Shown here: positions 8,498 to 17,124 of the stretch, piece by piece | How positions within the stretch are numbered: position 1 is the stretch's first letter | How the letters are laid out: the number at the start of each line of letters is the position of its first letter | NCBI RefSeq assembly: GCF_963360655.1 | Contig: NZ_OY725712.1 | Location: 248,001 to 312,000, forward strand | Direction of reading: 5' to 3' | From: Collinsella aerofaciens | Lineage (GTDB): Bacteria; Actinomycetota; Coriobacteriia; Coriobacteriales; Coriobacteriaceae | Length of the DNA: 64,000 nucleotides | The notes under the pieces: model-generated | Database searches by the model: none | Seen by the model: the letters and a program-made list of their open reading frames with translations, nothing else | What the model was told of the DNA's origin: nothing | Translations under genes and position numbers: made by a program

Positions 8498-8529
8498 ACA
8501 AAGCCGCCGAGGCTTATATCCCCGACGGC
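8498..8529 (-). terminator. Terminator of the modABC operon
   Basis: Minus strand GCCGTCGGGG and CCTCGGCGGC form a 10-bp stem with wobble pairs and an ATATAAG loop, followed by TTTGTCTT, 12 bases past the modC stop. Confidence 0.6.
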
Positions 8530-8540
8530 ATTACCCGGCG

Positions 8541-9611
8541 CTATCGACAAACCAAATGGATCTTACTCGCATCGAAGTGCATGCGTAGCGTCTCGCCTGC
8601 TTGCGGCAGCTCGTCGACAGGCACGCCCACCTTGTTGACCTTCCACTGCAGACGCGTGGGCGCATCGACGCGCGGCACGTCCAGCAGCACCAGCCGCTCA
8701 AAGCGCGAATCGCTCACACGAGCCACGTGCAAATCGTAGCTGTTACGGCCCCGCTCCGCGCGATTGTCAACATGGAAGTAGCTCGCACGAATACCGAGGT
8801 ACGCCACGTCATCTCGAACCTCACGGCCCACATTAAAGGTCATGCCCCAGTCGAGGGCCTCAACTTCTTCGTCGCCGATCTTGCGCGCGCGGCTCGTATT
8901 CTTGCAGCCCGTCAGGCGCAGTGCCGCCAGCGTCTGCGGACGACGGACCACGTCCTCGATGGAGCCGATCTCCTCCACATGCCCGTCGTGCATCACGCAG
9001 ATGCGCTGACACAGGCGGCACGCTTCGTCGATGTCGTGGCTCACGTAGAGCACGGTACGGTTGCAGACGTCGAACAGGTCGAGCATGTTTTGCTCAAGCG
9101 CGCTCTTGAGATACGCATCGAGTGCGCTCATGGGCTCGTCGAACATAAAAATGCCCGGATGCGCCGCCACCATACGGGCAAGCGCCACGCGTTGCTGCTG
9201 CCCGCCCGAGAGTCGCGCGGGGTAGCGATCGACAAAATCGGCCAGACCGAAAATGCCCAGATAGCGCTCGGCGAGCTTTTTGCGCGCGGCGGCGTCGCCA
9301 GCATCCTTTACACCGGCGCATACGTTATCGGCCACCGTCATGTTGGGAAACAGCTGATAGTTTTGGAACAACAGGGCGCATTTTCGCTCCTGGGGTGACA
9401 GGTTGATGCCAGCCGCCGAGTCAAAAAAGGTCACGCCGTTGACGACGATCTTGCCCTCGTCGGGCGTCTCCACGCCGGCAATGCAGCGCAGCGTGCAGCT
9501 CTTGCCACATCCGGAGGCACCGAGCAAGGCCACGCGCTCCTCGCCGGCCTCAAGCTGCATGTCGAGCATAAACCCGGGATAACGCTTTTTGATATCCAGA
9601 ACGAGTGACAT
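8541..9611 (-). CDS. modC: Molybdate ABC transporter ATP-binding protein ModC
   Basis: ATPase of 356 residues that powers molybdate import. Walker A GASGCGKS (about 30-37), signature [13 protein letters not shown], Walker B IFMFDEP and the switch histidine in VLYVSHD are all present. The C-terminal 120 residues form the regulatory extension expected in ModC-like ATPases, here divergent from the usual MOP domain. The gene starts three bases after the modB stop. Specificity for molybdate rather than sulfate or tungstate is inferred from the neighbouring molybdopterin genes. Confidence 0.9.
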   Translation of the reverse strand: MSLVLDIKKRYPGFMLDMQLEAGEERVALLGASGCGKSCTLRCIAGVETPDEGKIVVNGVTFFDSAAGINLSPQERKCALLFQNYQLFPNMTVADNVCAGVKDAGDAAARKKLAERYLGIFGLADFVDRYPARLSGGQQQRVALARMVAAHPGIFMFDEPMSALDAYLKSALEQNMLDLFDVCNRTVLYVSHDIDEACRLCQRICVMHDGHVEEIGSIEDVVRRPQTLAALRLTGCKNTSRARKIGDEEVEALDWGMTFNVGREVRDDVAYLGIRASYFHVDNRAERGRNSYDLHVARVSDSRFERLVLLDVPRVDAPTRLQWKVNKVGVPVDELPQAGETLRMHFDASKIHLVCR

Positions 9612-9614
9612 GAC

Positions 9615-11057
9615 CTATAGACCTCCCTGCGGCGCAGCATCATCGCGCATGAGCTCGGCCAGCGCCTCGCGATCGATACGCAAGGCATCGCCGCCCGCCG
9701 GATCGAGCGAATCGCCCTGTCCGGCAAACTCTTTGGCCTGCTTGCGCTCCGCACGGGAAAGGCCCCGTTCGCGATACTTTTGCGAATGCGCCGTGTACAT
9801 GTTGATGAACAGGATGACCAGGAAACTAAACACGATCACGACGGCGACCCAAAAGAGGGCCACCGAGGTGTTGCCGCCCATCCACTCAAAATAGATGGCG
9901 ATGGGAATGGTCTGCGTAATGCCGGCGTAGTTGCCCGCAAAAAACAGGGTGCAGCCAAACTCGCCCATCGCACGGGCAAAGGCGAGCACCGTGCCAGCGG
10001 CAATCGAGGGCCAGCCGAGCGGCATCATAAGCCTGGTAAAGATGCGGCGCTCGGACCATCCCAGGGTTCGCGCCGCATCGAGCATCTGCGTGTCGAGGCT
10101 CTCGAAGGCTCCGAGCGCCGTGCGGTAGACGAGCGGGAACGACACCACCACGGCAGAGATCACCGCCGCCGGCCAGGTAAAGACAACCGAGATACCGTGC
10201 GCGATGAGCCACTGGCCCACCCCGGTCGAGCGGCCAAACAGCATAAGGAGCAGAAAGCCGCAGACCGTGGGCGGCAGCACCATAGGAATCGTAAAGACCG
10301 AATCGAGCAGGCCCTTGATGCGACTCGTCGTACCCATGGTCTTCCATGCGGCAAACAGGCCCAGCGCAAAGGAGATCAGCAGGGCAAGGCCGCTCGTTTT
10401 AATGGACACCCAAAGCGGGCGATAGTCGATGTCGCCCAAAAAGGAGGCCAGAGAGGTCAAGGGCCCCTGCTCATCCCGCAACACGACGGACGATGCTTCT
10501 ACCATTTGAGCGCTATCAAGCCAACGCGCGCCGCCCTTGGCATCACCCGAGGCTGATGCAATCACCACATAGCGGTCCCCATCCGCACCGCGCTCGTCAA
10601 AGCCATAGGTATACCCGCCGGCATCAAACGTTGTTTCCGCCGTGACATACCAAGGAAGATCCACGTCCCCTAGCTGCGCACCTCCCATGCAGTTTGCGCT
10701 GTCGAGCTTACAGACGAGGGCCTTGAGACCCGATACGCACTCGTTATCCTGCGGATCCAATCCATACTTCTCGACCGCCTTGGGCGATATCCACACCACA
10801 ACGCGATCGGCAGCAGGTGCCACTACAAGGTCCACGTCCTCGTCAACGGGAAACCGGTAGCCCTCAGGCTGGCCCTCCATGGCACGAGCGGTCCCCCTGG
10901 CCAACCGCTCAAAACCCTCGATCCCATAGGAAAGCCCATGAGCGGTCGCAGCAACCTGGGCCCCGTCCTCAGTGTCCCCAGCAAACGCAAATCCTGGCAC
11001 CCAGCAAAGCGCGAAGGTCAAAGCACAGGCGACAAGCATGCGGAATCTATTAAGCAC
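9615..11057 (-). CDS. modB: Molybdate ABC transporter permease ModB with an N-terminal extracytoplasmic domain
   Basis: Permease of about 480 residues, twice the usual ModB length of about 225. Residues from about 215 onward are a standard ModB: five or six helices with the EAA-type loop AARTLGWSERRIF. The first 210 residues are a signal or anchor segment (MLVACALTFALCW) followed by a soluble region with GDTEDGAQV and DLVVAPAADRVVVWIS that I do not recognise. A GTG at 11057 six bases after GGAG is preferred over the TTG at 11069. It lies between modA and modC. The extra domain would face outside the cell and may bind ligand or ModA. Confidence 0.85.
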   Translation of the reverse strand: MLNRFRMLVACALTFALCWVPGFAFAGDTEDGAQVAATAHGLSYGIEGFERLARGTARAMEGQPEGYRFPVDEDVDLVVAPAADRVVVWISPKAVEKYGLDPQDNECVSGLKALVCKLDSANCMGGAQLGDVDLPWYVTAETTFDAGGYTYGFDERGADGDRYVVIASASGDAKGGARWLDSAQMVEASSVVLRDEQGPLTSLASFLGDIDYRPLWVSIKTSGLALLISFALGLFAAWKTMGTTSRIKGLLDSVFTIPMVLPPTVCGFLLLMLFGRSTGVGQWLIAHGISVVFTWPAAVISAVVVSFPLVYRTALGAFESLDTQMLDAARTLGWSERRIFTRLMMPLGWPSIAAGTVLAFARAMGEFGCTLFFAGNYAGITQTIPIAIYFEWMGGNTSVALFWVAVVIVFSFLVILFINMYTAHSQKYRERGLSRAERKQAKEFAGQGDSLDPAGGDALRIDREALAELMRDDAAPQGGL

Positions 11058-11125
11058 GAAAAGCTCCAAGCGAATACAAGGACGGAGTGAAACATAAAAC
11101 GATGGAATTATCGCGCCAAGCCGCT

Positions 11126-11998
11126 CTACGCGGAAAGCTCAAAGCCGTACTTGGCCCAAATCTTCTGGGCTTTCTTGTTGGTCAGGCAGAAGTCGATGAA
11201 CGCCTTGGCCTCGTCGGCGTGCTCGGAGCTCTCGGCAACGGCACCCGGATACACGATGGGCTTGTGCGAATCCTCGGGGCACACGAAGGCCTCCTCGATG
11301 CCGTCGTAGCGGAAGATATCGGAGCTGTAGACAAAACCGGCCACGCAGTCGCCCGTAGAGACGTAGGCGGCAGCGGTGCCGACCTTATCGGCCAGGGCCA
11401 CCTTGTCGGCGAGTTCGGGCGCATACTCGCCGTCGTCACCCTCGGTGCCGGTGTAGAGGCCCACGGAGGCCAGGGCCTGGTTGGCATACTTGCCAGCGGG
11501 AACAGTCTTAGCGTCGCCAATGGCGATCTTGCCGTCCAGATTCGCGACGTCGGCGATGGCCTCGACCTTGGTGTCGGAGCCCTCGGCGCGAATGATCACG
11601 AGGTCGTTGACGAACATGTCCTCACGCGTATCGACGTCGACGAGCTCGGCGGTCTCAGCGTCATCCATGGTGCCCTTGGAAGCGGTGATGAGCACGTCGA
11701 CGGCGGCACCGGCGCGCATCTGCTCGACAAGGTCGCCGGAGGCCTTAAACTGCGTGTCGGCAAAGGTGGTGCCGGTCTGCTCGGTATAGAGTTCCTGGAC
11801 CTCGGGGAGCGCCTTCTCGAGCGAGTTGGCGGCAAAGACCTGCAGCTCGACAGCTTTCTTGGAAGATGCCTTAGCAGAACCGGCATCGGATCCGGCCGGC
11901 TCGGACGTCTTGCCGCCCGAGCAGCCGGCAAGACCAAGGCCGGCAGCGACGGCAGCAGAGAGCGAGACGAATCCGCGGCGAGAAACCATATCGAACAT
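11126..11998 (-). CDS. modA: Molybdate-binding lipoprotein ModA
   Basis: Substrate-binding protein of 290 residues that captures molybdate outside the membrane. The N-terminus has a twin-arginine-like SRRGFVSLS followed by a hydrophobic stretch and lipobox LAGC, so it is probably a Tat- or Sec-exported lipoprotein. ModA features include VFAANSLEKALPEVQELY, LITASKGTMDDAE and TVPAGKYANQAL. ATG at 11998 follows AAAGGG with six bases spacing, better than the upstream TTG. It is the first gene of modA-modB-modC and is preceded by a promoter with a palindrome. Confidence 0.92.
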   Translation of the reverse strand: MFDMVSRRGFVSLSAAVAAGLGLAGCSGGKTSEPAGSDAGSAKASSKKAVELQVFAANSLEKALPEVQELYTEQTGTTFADTQFKASGDLVEQMRAGAAVDVLITASKGTMDDAETAELVDVDTREDMFVNDLVIIRAEGSDTKVEAIADVANLDGKIAIGDAKTVPAGKYANQALASVGLYTGTEGDDGEYAPELADKVALADKVGTAAAYVSTGDCVAGFVYSSDIFRYDGIEEAFVCPEDSHKPIVYPGAVAESSEHADEAKAFIDFCLTNKKAQKIWAKYGFELSA

Positions 11999-12058
11999 GT
12001 TCAACCCTTTCGAACGCTATGCCCGGGCACCCCGCCGCAGGCTTTAATCTGCAATCAG

Positions 12059-12111
12059 ATTATACTTCCGTGCGAATAATGGTAGTGAGAAATTATTCTC
12101 GCTAGAGAATA
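12059..12111 (-). promoter_or_regulatory. modA promoter with upstream palindrome
   Basis: A perfect TATAAT -10 box lies at 12059-12064 on the minus strand. About 50 bases upstream of the predicted start is the palindrome TATTCTC-GCTA-GAGAATA (12094-12111), a plausible binding site for a molybdate-responsive regulator. The -35 region is weak, as expected for an activated promoter. The regulator is not in the window. Confidence 0.5.
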
Positions 12112-12151
12112 TAGTTTCGAGGTACCGTACCCCTCGGCGTCGCTTCGGCGG

Positions 12152-12188
12152 AAAACAAAGGCGGAGCGACCGATAAGGTCGCCCCGCC
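12152..12188 (-). terminator. Terminator of moeA-mogA
   Basis: Minus strand GGCGGGGCGACC and GGTCGCTCCGCC arms with a TTATC loop, then TTTGTTTT. It begins 14 bases after the mogA stop. Confidence 0.8.
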
Positions 12189-12201
12189 GCAGGTAAACCG
12201 C

Positions 12202-12681
12202 TTAGTTGGTATGTCCGCCGCCCGCTGTCATCTGAGCCGCATGCTCCAGCTGGTCCGCTATGGCCTCCCAGCTTTCGCGGGCGGCCTTCGTAGAACCGGG
12301 AAAGTTTACGACAAGTGTATGACCTCGTTGCATGCAAATAGCGCGCGAGAGCATGGCGCGGCGCGTCTTGGTCATGGAGTATGCGCGGATTGCCTCTGCA
12401 ATACCCGGCACATCGCGGTCGCAGACGGCACGCGTCGCCTCGGGCGTCACATCGCGCATCGAAAGCCCCGTGCCGCCGCAGGTGAGCACGACATTGGCGT
12501 GGCACTCATCGGCGGCTTCCACAATGGCATCACCAATCTCGCTGACGTCGTCGCGCACGACCACATGTGAGGCAACCGTCCAGCCCTGCGCTTCGATAAG
12601 CTCCTCGAGTGCGGCTCCGGCCTCGTCCTGCGCAAGATCGCGCGTGTCCGAGCACGTCACGATCGATATCTTCAACTCCAT
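12202..12681 (-). CDS. mog: Molybdopterin adenylyltransferase MogA/MoaB-like protein
   Basis: Protein of 159 residues that adenylylates molybdopterin before metal insertion. Starts MELKISIVTCSDTRD at ATG 12681, behind AGGAGGAAGACT. The nucleotide-binding motif VLTCGGTGLSMRDVTPEAT and the C-terminal NFPGSTKAARE are diagnostic of the MoCF-binding family. It lies 10 bases after moeA, whose product performs the next step. MogA and MoaB are hard to separate by sequence alone. Confidence 0.88.
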   Translation of the reverse strand: MELKISIVTCSDTRDLAQDEAGAALEELIEAQGWTVASHVVVRDDVSEIGDAIVEAADECHANVVLTCGGTGLSMRDVTPEATRAVCDRDVPGIAEAIRAYSMTKTRRAMLSRAICMQRGHTLVVNFPGSTKAARESWEAIADQLEHAAQMTAGGGHTN

Positions 12682-12691
12682 AGTCTTCCTC

Positions 12692-13954
12692 CTACAACAC
12701 CGTTCCCTCGGGCAGGTCGACACGCACGACATCCACGACATCTCCCGCCTTGAGCTCGCACGGTCCTTCGTCAATACGCAGCAGGCAGTTGGCCCGCTGC
12801 ATCGTGCCGAGCAGCGCTGAATTCTGCGTCTTGGCCTCGGTCACCAACAGCTCACCGGTCTCGGGGTCGCGCAAAACCGTGGCGCGATCGAAGAAGCGAC
12901 GATCCTGTCGTTTTTTCACGCCGTGCGTGAGCGTCGCCTGCTGCACGGGACGCGCACCCTCGGCAAAGCCGCGCATCTTGCGAATCGCCGGACGCGCGAG
13001 CATCTCAAAGCCCACGTACGCTGCGGCCGGATTGCCCGAAAGCCCCAAATACGGCTTACCCCCGAGCAAGCCAAACGTGATGGCCTTGCCCGGACGCATC
13101 GAGATGCGATCGAAGAGCACCTCGCCCTCGCGCCGGACGAGCGCCGTCACATAGTCGTAGTCGCCCGCCGAGGCACCGCCGCTCGTAATGACAAAATCGC
13201 ACTCCCGCACAGCGCGATGCACCAGCTCGGCAATCGCCTGCTCATCGTCGGGCGCGATGCCAAAGAACACCGGATCTGCCCCGGCATCGAGCGCCTCGGC
13301 CATCAGCGCCGAGGAGTTGGAATCGCGAATCTGACCGCGCGCCGGTACGGTGCTCGGTGCGACCAGTTCCGTGCCCAGCGAGATGATGCCCACACGCGGG
13401 GCAGCGTGCACCTTCACGCTCGCGTATCCGGCGCTTGCCAGCAGACCCGCGCCCGCCGGAGCCACGACCTCGCCGGCGCGCATCACAGCATCGCCGGCAT
13501 GGGCCTCTTCGGCGGCAGAGCGAACGTTCTCCCCTACCTTGGCCGGCGCCGAGAAGCGAACGTGCGAGCCCTCGTTGCCATCGCCGTCAAGCACGTCGAC
13601 GATCTCGTATTTCACTACGGCGTCAGCACCCTCGGGCACCGGCGCGCCCGTCATGATGCGGACGGTCTCGCCCGTGCCGACCACGCCCTCAAAGACATGG
13701 CCCGCTGCCTCGTGTCCGATAACGTCGAGCGTCACCGGCGTCTCACCAGACGCCTGCGCCAAGTCCGCCGAGCGCACGGCATATCCGTCCATAGCGCTGT
13801 TGGCAAACGGCGAGATGTCGATATCGGCCACCGCGTCCTCGGCCAAGGGAAGACCGGCGGCCTGCCACACGGGAATCTCGACGAGATCGGTCGGAGCAAC
13901 GTGCGACAGAACGATCGACTGCGCGTCCTCCAGCGGAATGAGTTTCTCTGCCAT
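12692..13954 (-). CDS. moeA: Molybdopterin molybdenumtransferase MoeA
   Basis: Enzyme of 420 residues that inserts molybdate into adenylylated molybdopterin. Motifs FANSAMDGYAVRS near residue 60, ITSGGASAGDYDYV in the MoCF domain and MRPGKAITFG are typical, and a C-terminal domain IV follows. ATG at 13954 (MAEKLIPLEDAQ) is chosen because GAGGTG precedes it. It heads the moeA-mogA pair. A possible -10 TATACT lies near 14019 on the minus strand. Confidence 0.93.
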   Translation of the reverse strand: MAEKLIPLEDAQSIVLSHVAPTDLVEIPVWQAAGLPLAEDAVADIDISPFANSAMDGYAVRSADLAQASGETPVTLDVIGHEAAGHVFEGVVGTGETVRIMTGAPVPEGADAVVKYEIVDVLDGDGNEGSHVRFSAPAKVGENVRSAAEEAHAGDAVMRAGEVVAPAGAGLLASAGYASVKVHAAPRVGIISLGTELVAPSTVPARGQIRDSNSSALMAEALDAGADPVFFGIAPDDEQAIAELVHRAVRECDFVITSGGASAGDYDYVTALVRREGEVLFDRISMRPGKAITFGLLGGKPYLGLSGNPAAAYVGFEMLARPAIRKMRGFAEGARPVQQATLTHGVKKRQDRRFFDRATVLRDPETGELLVTEAKTQNSALLGTMQRANCLLRIDEGPCELKAGDVVDVVRVDLPEGTVL

Positions 13955-14165
13955 ATGCACCTCTTTAATGCCACGGCGCACAACAGGGACGCCGATTCTT
14001 TATGCTTGTCTCAGTATAATCCCCCGACGCGCGACCGCGATTTGGCCTGTACCCGCAAATACACCTGTCGGCCGCAAGCCGCGAAACAGAATGGAAAGCA
14101 ACCCACCGGCTCGTCGCGCTTGCCACGTTTTATAATGCTTGCGTTGCAACCTAAAAGAGGAATAT

Positions 14166-15587
14166 ATGGCTCATAACAACAAACCCGAAAGCGCAAACGA
14201 AGCGCAGGATCATTCCCAGCCGCTCGACGATGGCGGCTTTTTCTCCCTTAGCGACGTCATCATGGCCGGCAGGCGTCAACTCACCCGCTCCGAGCAGCTC
14301 TTGGCCGCCGACACACGCCGCAACGCCCGCAACCTGTTTGCAAGCGCCAAACTGCTCGCGCTCGTCGTCATCGTCTCGCTCGCCATGGGTGTTGCCGCTT
14401 GGGCATTTTTGGCCTCGCTGAATATCGCGACCGATTATCGCGAGCACCACGTGTGGATTTACGCGTTGCTTCCCGTTGTGGGCGTTGCCACCGCATGGGT
14501 GTACAAAAACCACGGCCTTGCCGCCAAACGAGGTAACAACCTGGTCATCGACTCCGCCCTGGGCACACGCCTTATCCATATGCGCATGGCCGTCCTCACC
14601 TTCGTCTGCTCCACACTCACGCACCTAACAGGCGGATCGGCCGGCCGCGAGGGCGCCGCGGTGCAGATTGGCGGCACCATCGCCAGCAACATCTCGAGCC
14701 TCGCCCACCTCAAAAAGCATGACCACCACGACCTCATGCTCGCCGGCATCTCGTCGGCCTTTGGCGCCGTATTCGGTTCACCCCTCGCCGGAGCCTTCTT
14801 TGGCATGGAGATGTGCTTTATCGGCAAGATCGACTACACCGCGGGCATCTACTGCCTGGTCGCCTCGTTTACCGGCTACTTTACGTCGCTTGCCTTGGGA
14901 ACCGAGTACGAGGCGAATGTTATCGCCAGCGTTCCCAACATGACACCACGGACGGTTGTCATCGTAGTCATCAGCGCCATCATCTTTGGTCTCACCGCAC
15001 GTCTCTTTGCCTGGTCGGTTCGTACCGTCAAGAGCCTGTACGGCCGCTTTATCACCAACTACATTGCTCGCGCACTCGTGGGCGCGCTCGTGGTGCTCGC
15101 GGCCTACGCGATGCTCGACGCCTGGAAGTATGCCGGCCTTGCCACCTGGCTCTCGGGCGCCGGGTTCGCCGGTAACACGACCCTTGCCGACGCAGCCATC
15201 AAGCTCGTGGTGACGGCGCTCACCCTGGGCGCCGGCTTCCAAGGAGGCGAGGTCACACCCCTGTTTGGCATCGGTGCGGCGCTCGGCGGTTGGATCGGTT
15301 GCCTCGTCGGAATCGACCCCAGCTTTCTGGCGGCGCTGGGCATGCTCGGCGTGTTCTGCGCCGGCCTTAACGTACCCATCACCACCTGTATGATGGCCAT
15401 CGACCTGTTCCACGGCACGGCTGCCGGTTTCTTTGTCATCGTAGCCTTTATCAGCTACCTAACCGGCGGACACCGCGGCGTGTACCCCGCCCAGCGTATC
15501 ATCTCACCCAAGCGCCGTTCGCTTATTGTGGATGAGGGCGGTACGGTAGCGGAGGCTATCGAGCGCCACAACGACCTGATAGAGTAG
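14166..15587 (+). CDS. CLC family anion transporter, probably the fluoride (CLC-F) branch
   Basis: Membrane protein of 473 residues with about ten to twelve helices. The selectivity motifs read GGSAGREGAAVQIGG and GFQGGEVTPLFGIGAALG; the GGSAGREG and GGEVTPLF forms are those I associate with bacterial fluoride/proton antiporters rather than the GREGP and GGIFAP of chloride types. ATG at 14166 follows AAGAGGAAT. A TATAAT lies at 14131-14136. No fluoride riboswitch is visible upstream. It is divergent from moeA. Fluoride versus chloride transport is inference from motifs. Confidence 0.8.
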   Translation: MAHNNKPESANEAQDHSQPLDDGGFFSLSDVIMAGRRQLTRSEQLLAADTRRNARNLFASAKLLALVVIVSLAMGVAAWAFLASLNIATDYREHHVWIYALLPVVGVATAWVYKNHGLAAKRGNNLVIDSALGTRLIHMRMAVLTFVCSTLTHLTGGSAGREGAAVQIGGTIASNISSLAHLKKHDHHDLMLAGISSAFGAVFGSPLAGAFFGMEMCFIGKIDYTAGIYCLVASFTGYFTSLALGTEYEANVIASVPNMTPRTVVIVVISAIIFGLTARLFAWSVRTVKSLYGRFITNYIARALVGALVVLAAYAMLDAWKYAGLATWLSGAGFAGNTTLADAAIKLVVTALTLGAGFQGGEVTPLFGIGAALGGWIGCLVGIDPSFLAALGMLGVFCAGLNVPITTCMMAIDLFHGTAAGFFVIVAFISYLTGGHRGVYPAQRIISPKRRSLIVDEGGTVAEAIERHNDLIE

Positions 15588-15674
15588 ACGTTAGTATTCG
15601 CCGTGCAGCCACAATCGGGGGCAATTCGACCTGAGCGCGACCGCACCGTTACGTCACACGCCGGGAGTCGCCCC

Positions 15675-16637
15675 ATGCACGCAACTGATTTTGGTCGCAC
15701 GCTCATCATCGCCAACCCCGCCGCCCAGTCGGGTGCGGCGCGCGAGGTTGCCGAGCGTCTGCAGCGCTTTTTGGACATGACCGCGCGCTCATCCCAGTTT
15801 GACCTGGTGCTGACCGAGCGCAAGGGACATGCCAAGGAACTTGCCGCACGGGCCCAGGGCTACCGCACGGTTATCGCACTCGGCGGCGACGGCGTGATCC
15901 ACGAGGTCGTCAATGGACTCATGACGCAGGATGAGGCGGTCCGTCCCGCCCTTGCCGTCCTACCCGTAGGCTCCGGCAACGATTTTGCCCAAACGCTCGG
16001 TATCGACGATTTCTCCGGCAAAGATTTTGGCGCGCTGCTCACCTGCGAGCTGCAGCGTCAGGATATCGGACGCATTCGCTCATGGAACCCCGCAAGCGGT
16101 AGCGGCGAGGCTACCGTTGAGTACTACGACCAGACGCTTTCGGTCGGCATCGATGCCGCCATCGGCCTGGGCACCACCGAGCTGCGCAAAAAGACCGGCT
16201 TGACAGGCGCGCCGCTCTACACTCTCTCGGGACTTGAGCAGTTTGGCCTGCGCTATCGCAACTACCCCATGACGGTCAGCTTTGACGGCGCGCCCGCCGA
16301 GCGCGTGCGGGCGATTATCATGGCGATTCAGCTGGGCCCCACCTATGGTTCGGGCTATCGCATCTGCCCCGACGCCGACCCGTGCGACGGCATACTCGAC
16401 GTCTGCTACGCCTGCGGCCCCGTCCCCCGTGCGGTCGCCCTGCCCATGTTCCTTTCGGCCAAGGACGGCCACCATACCAAGCTGCCACCGGTTCGCATGC
16501 GCCGCTGCCGTCATGCCGAGCTCACGTTCGAGGAGCCCGACTACCCCATCCAGGCCGACGGCGAGCCCGTTGTCGCCTCGCGCATCGAGGTGGACATCCT
16601 TCCCGCCGCCCTCGAGGTCTGGCGCCCAACCCGCTAG
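15675..16637 (+). CDS. Diacylglycerol kinase family lipid kinase (YegS/DagK-like)
   Basis: Protein of 320 residues with the catalytic-domain motifs IANPAAQSG near the N-terminus, ALGGDGVIHEVVNG and LPVGSGNDFAQTLG that bind ATP. Such kinases phosphorylate diacylglycerol or related lipids, recycling head-group-free lipid into phospholipid synthesis at the membrane. ATG at 15675 (MHATDFGRT) is preferred to an earlier in-frame ATG because conserved sequence begins right after it; the GGGAG site is weak. It follows the CLC gene by about 90 bases. Exact lipid substrate unknown. Confidence 0.85.
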   Translation: MHATDFGRTLIIANPAAQSGAAREVAERLQRFLDMTARSSQFDLVLTERKGHAKELAARAQGYRTVIALGGDGVIHEVVNGLMTQDEAVRPALAVLPVGSGNDFAQTLGIDDFSGKDFGALLTCELQRQDIGRIRSWNPASGSGEATVEYYDQTLSVGIDAAIGLGTTELRKKTGLTGAPLYTLSGLEQFGLRYRNYPMTVSFDGAPAERVRAIIMAIQLGPTYGSGYRICPDADPCDGILDVCYACGPVPRAVALPMFLSAKDGHHTKLPPVRMRRCRHAELTFEEPDYPIQADGEPVVASRIEVDILPAALEVWRPTR

Positions 16638-16645
16638 CTCCACCT

Positions 16646-16714
16646 AAGTTGCGGTGAAATAGGGACTGTTTATGCAGCTAAAGCCGCAAAACAGTCCCTA
16701 TTTCACCGCAACTT
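16646..16714. repeat. Perfect 26-bp inverted repeat between convergent genes
   Basis: Arms AAGTTGCGGTGAAATAGGGA... (16646-16671) and its exact complement (16689-16714) flank a 17-base loop. No T-tract follows on either side. The same GTTGCGGTGAAAT start occurs in the imperfect copy at 37604. Confidence 0.85.
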
Positions 16715-16724
16715 ATTGAGAAGA

Positions 16725-17105
16725 TCATTCCTCCCCGCCCGGCTTACGACGGTTGGCCTTTTTAATCGCGTTGAAGTGCTTATCGTTGAGCCTGCGCTGG
16801 CGCGATCGCTGTGGCACTTTGGTCTTTACGCGTCGGCGCGGCGGACGGCCACGACGCTCAAGCTCTGCCCTCAGCTTACGCAGACAGCAGCTACGATTCT
16901 GAAACTGACTGCGGCTCTCGCGCGCCGTCACGGTAATCCCCGAAGGGATATGTTTCATGCGCACCGCCGAGTCCGTCGTGTTCACGCCCTGTCCGCCCGG
17001 ACTCGTCGCGCGAAACACCTGCACCTCGCAATCGCATGCTAACTCCTCGACCGACATCTCGGCATAGCGCGCATACTCGCGCCATCCCATCTTGTTCTCA
17101 TCCAT
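16725..17105 (-). CDS. Small GGQ-domain peptide chain release factor-like protein
   Basis: Protein of 126 residues made of a release-factor catalytic domain alone. The peptidyl-tRNA hydrolysis motif SPGGQGVNTTDSAVR is near residue 40, and there is no codon-recognition domain. The last 45 residues are strongly basic (RRGRPPRRRVKTK, RSRQRRLNDKHF), resembling the tail by which ArfB/YaeJ enters the mRNA channel of stalled ribosomes. ATG at 17105 follows GGGGAGGTG. It may rescue stalled ribosomes or resemble the PrfH group; which one is not decided here. Confidence 0.8.
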   Translation of the reverse strand: MDENKMGWREYARYAEMSVEELACDCEVQVFRATSPGGQGVNTTDSAVRMKHIPSGITVTARESRSQFQNRSCCLRKLRAELERRGRPPRRRVKTKVPQRSRQRRLNDKHFNAIKKANRRKPGGEE

Positions 17106-17124
17106 ATCAACACCTCCCCTCATA

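Noticed and set aside
13955-14165. Fluoride riboswitch or Moco riboswitch upstream of clc/moeA
   Set aside because: I looked for the conserved segments of both classes and did not find them.
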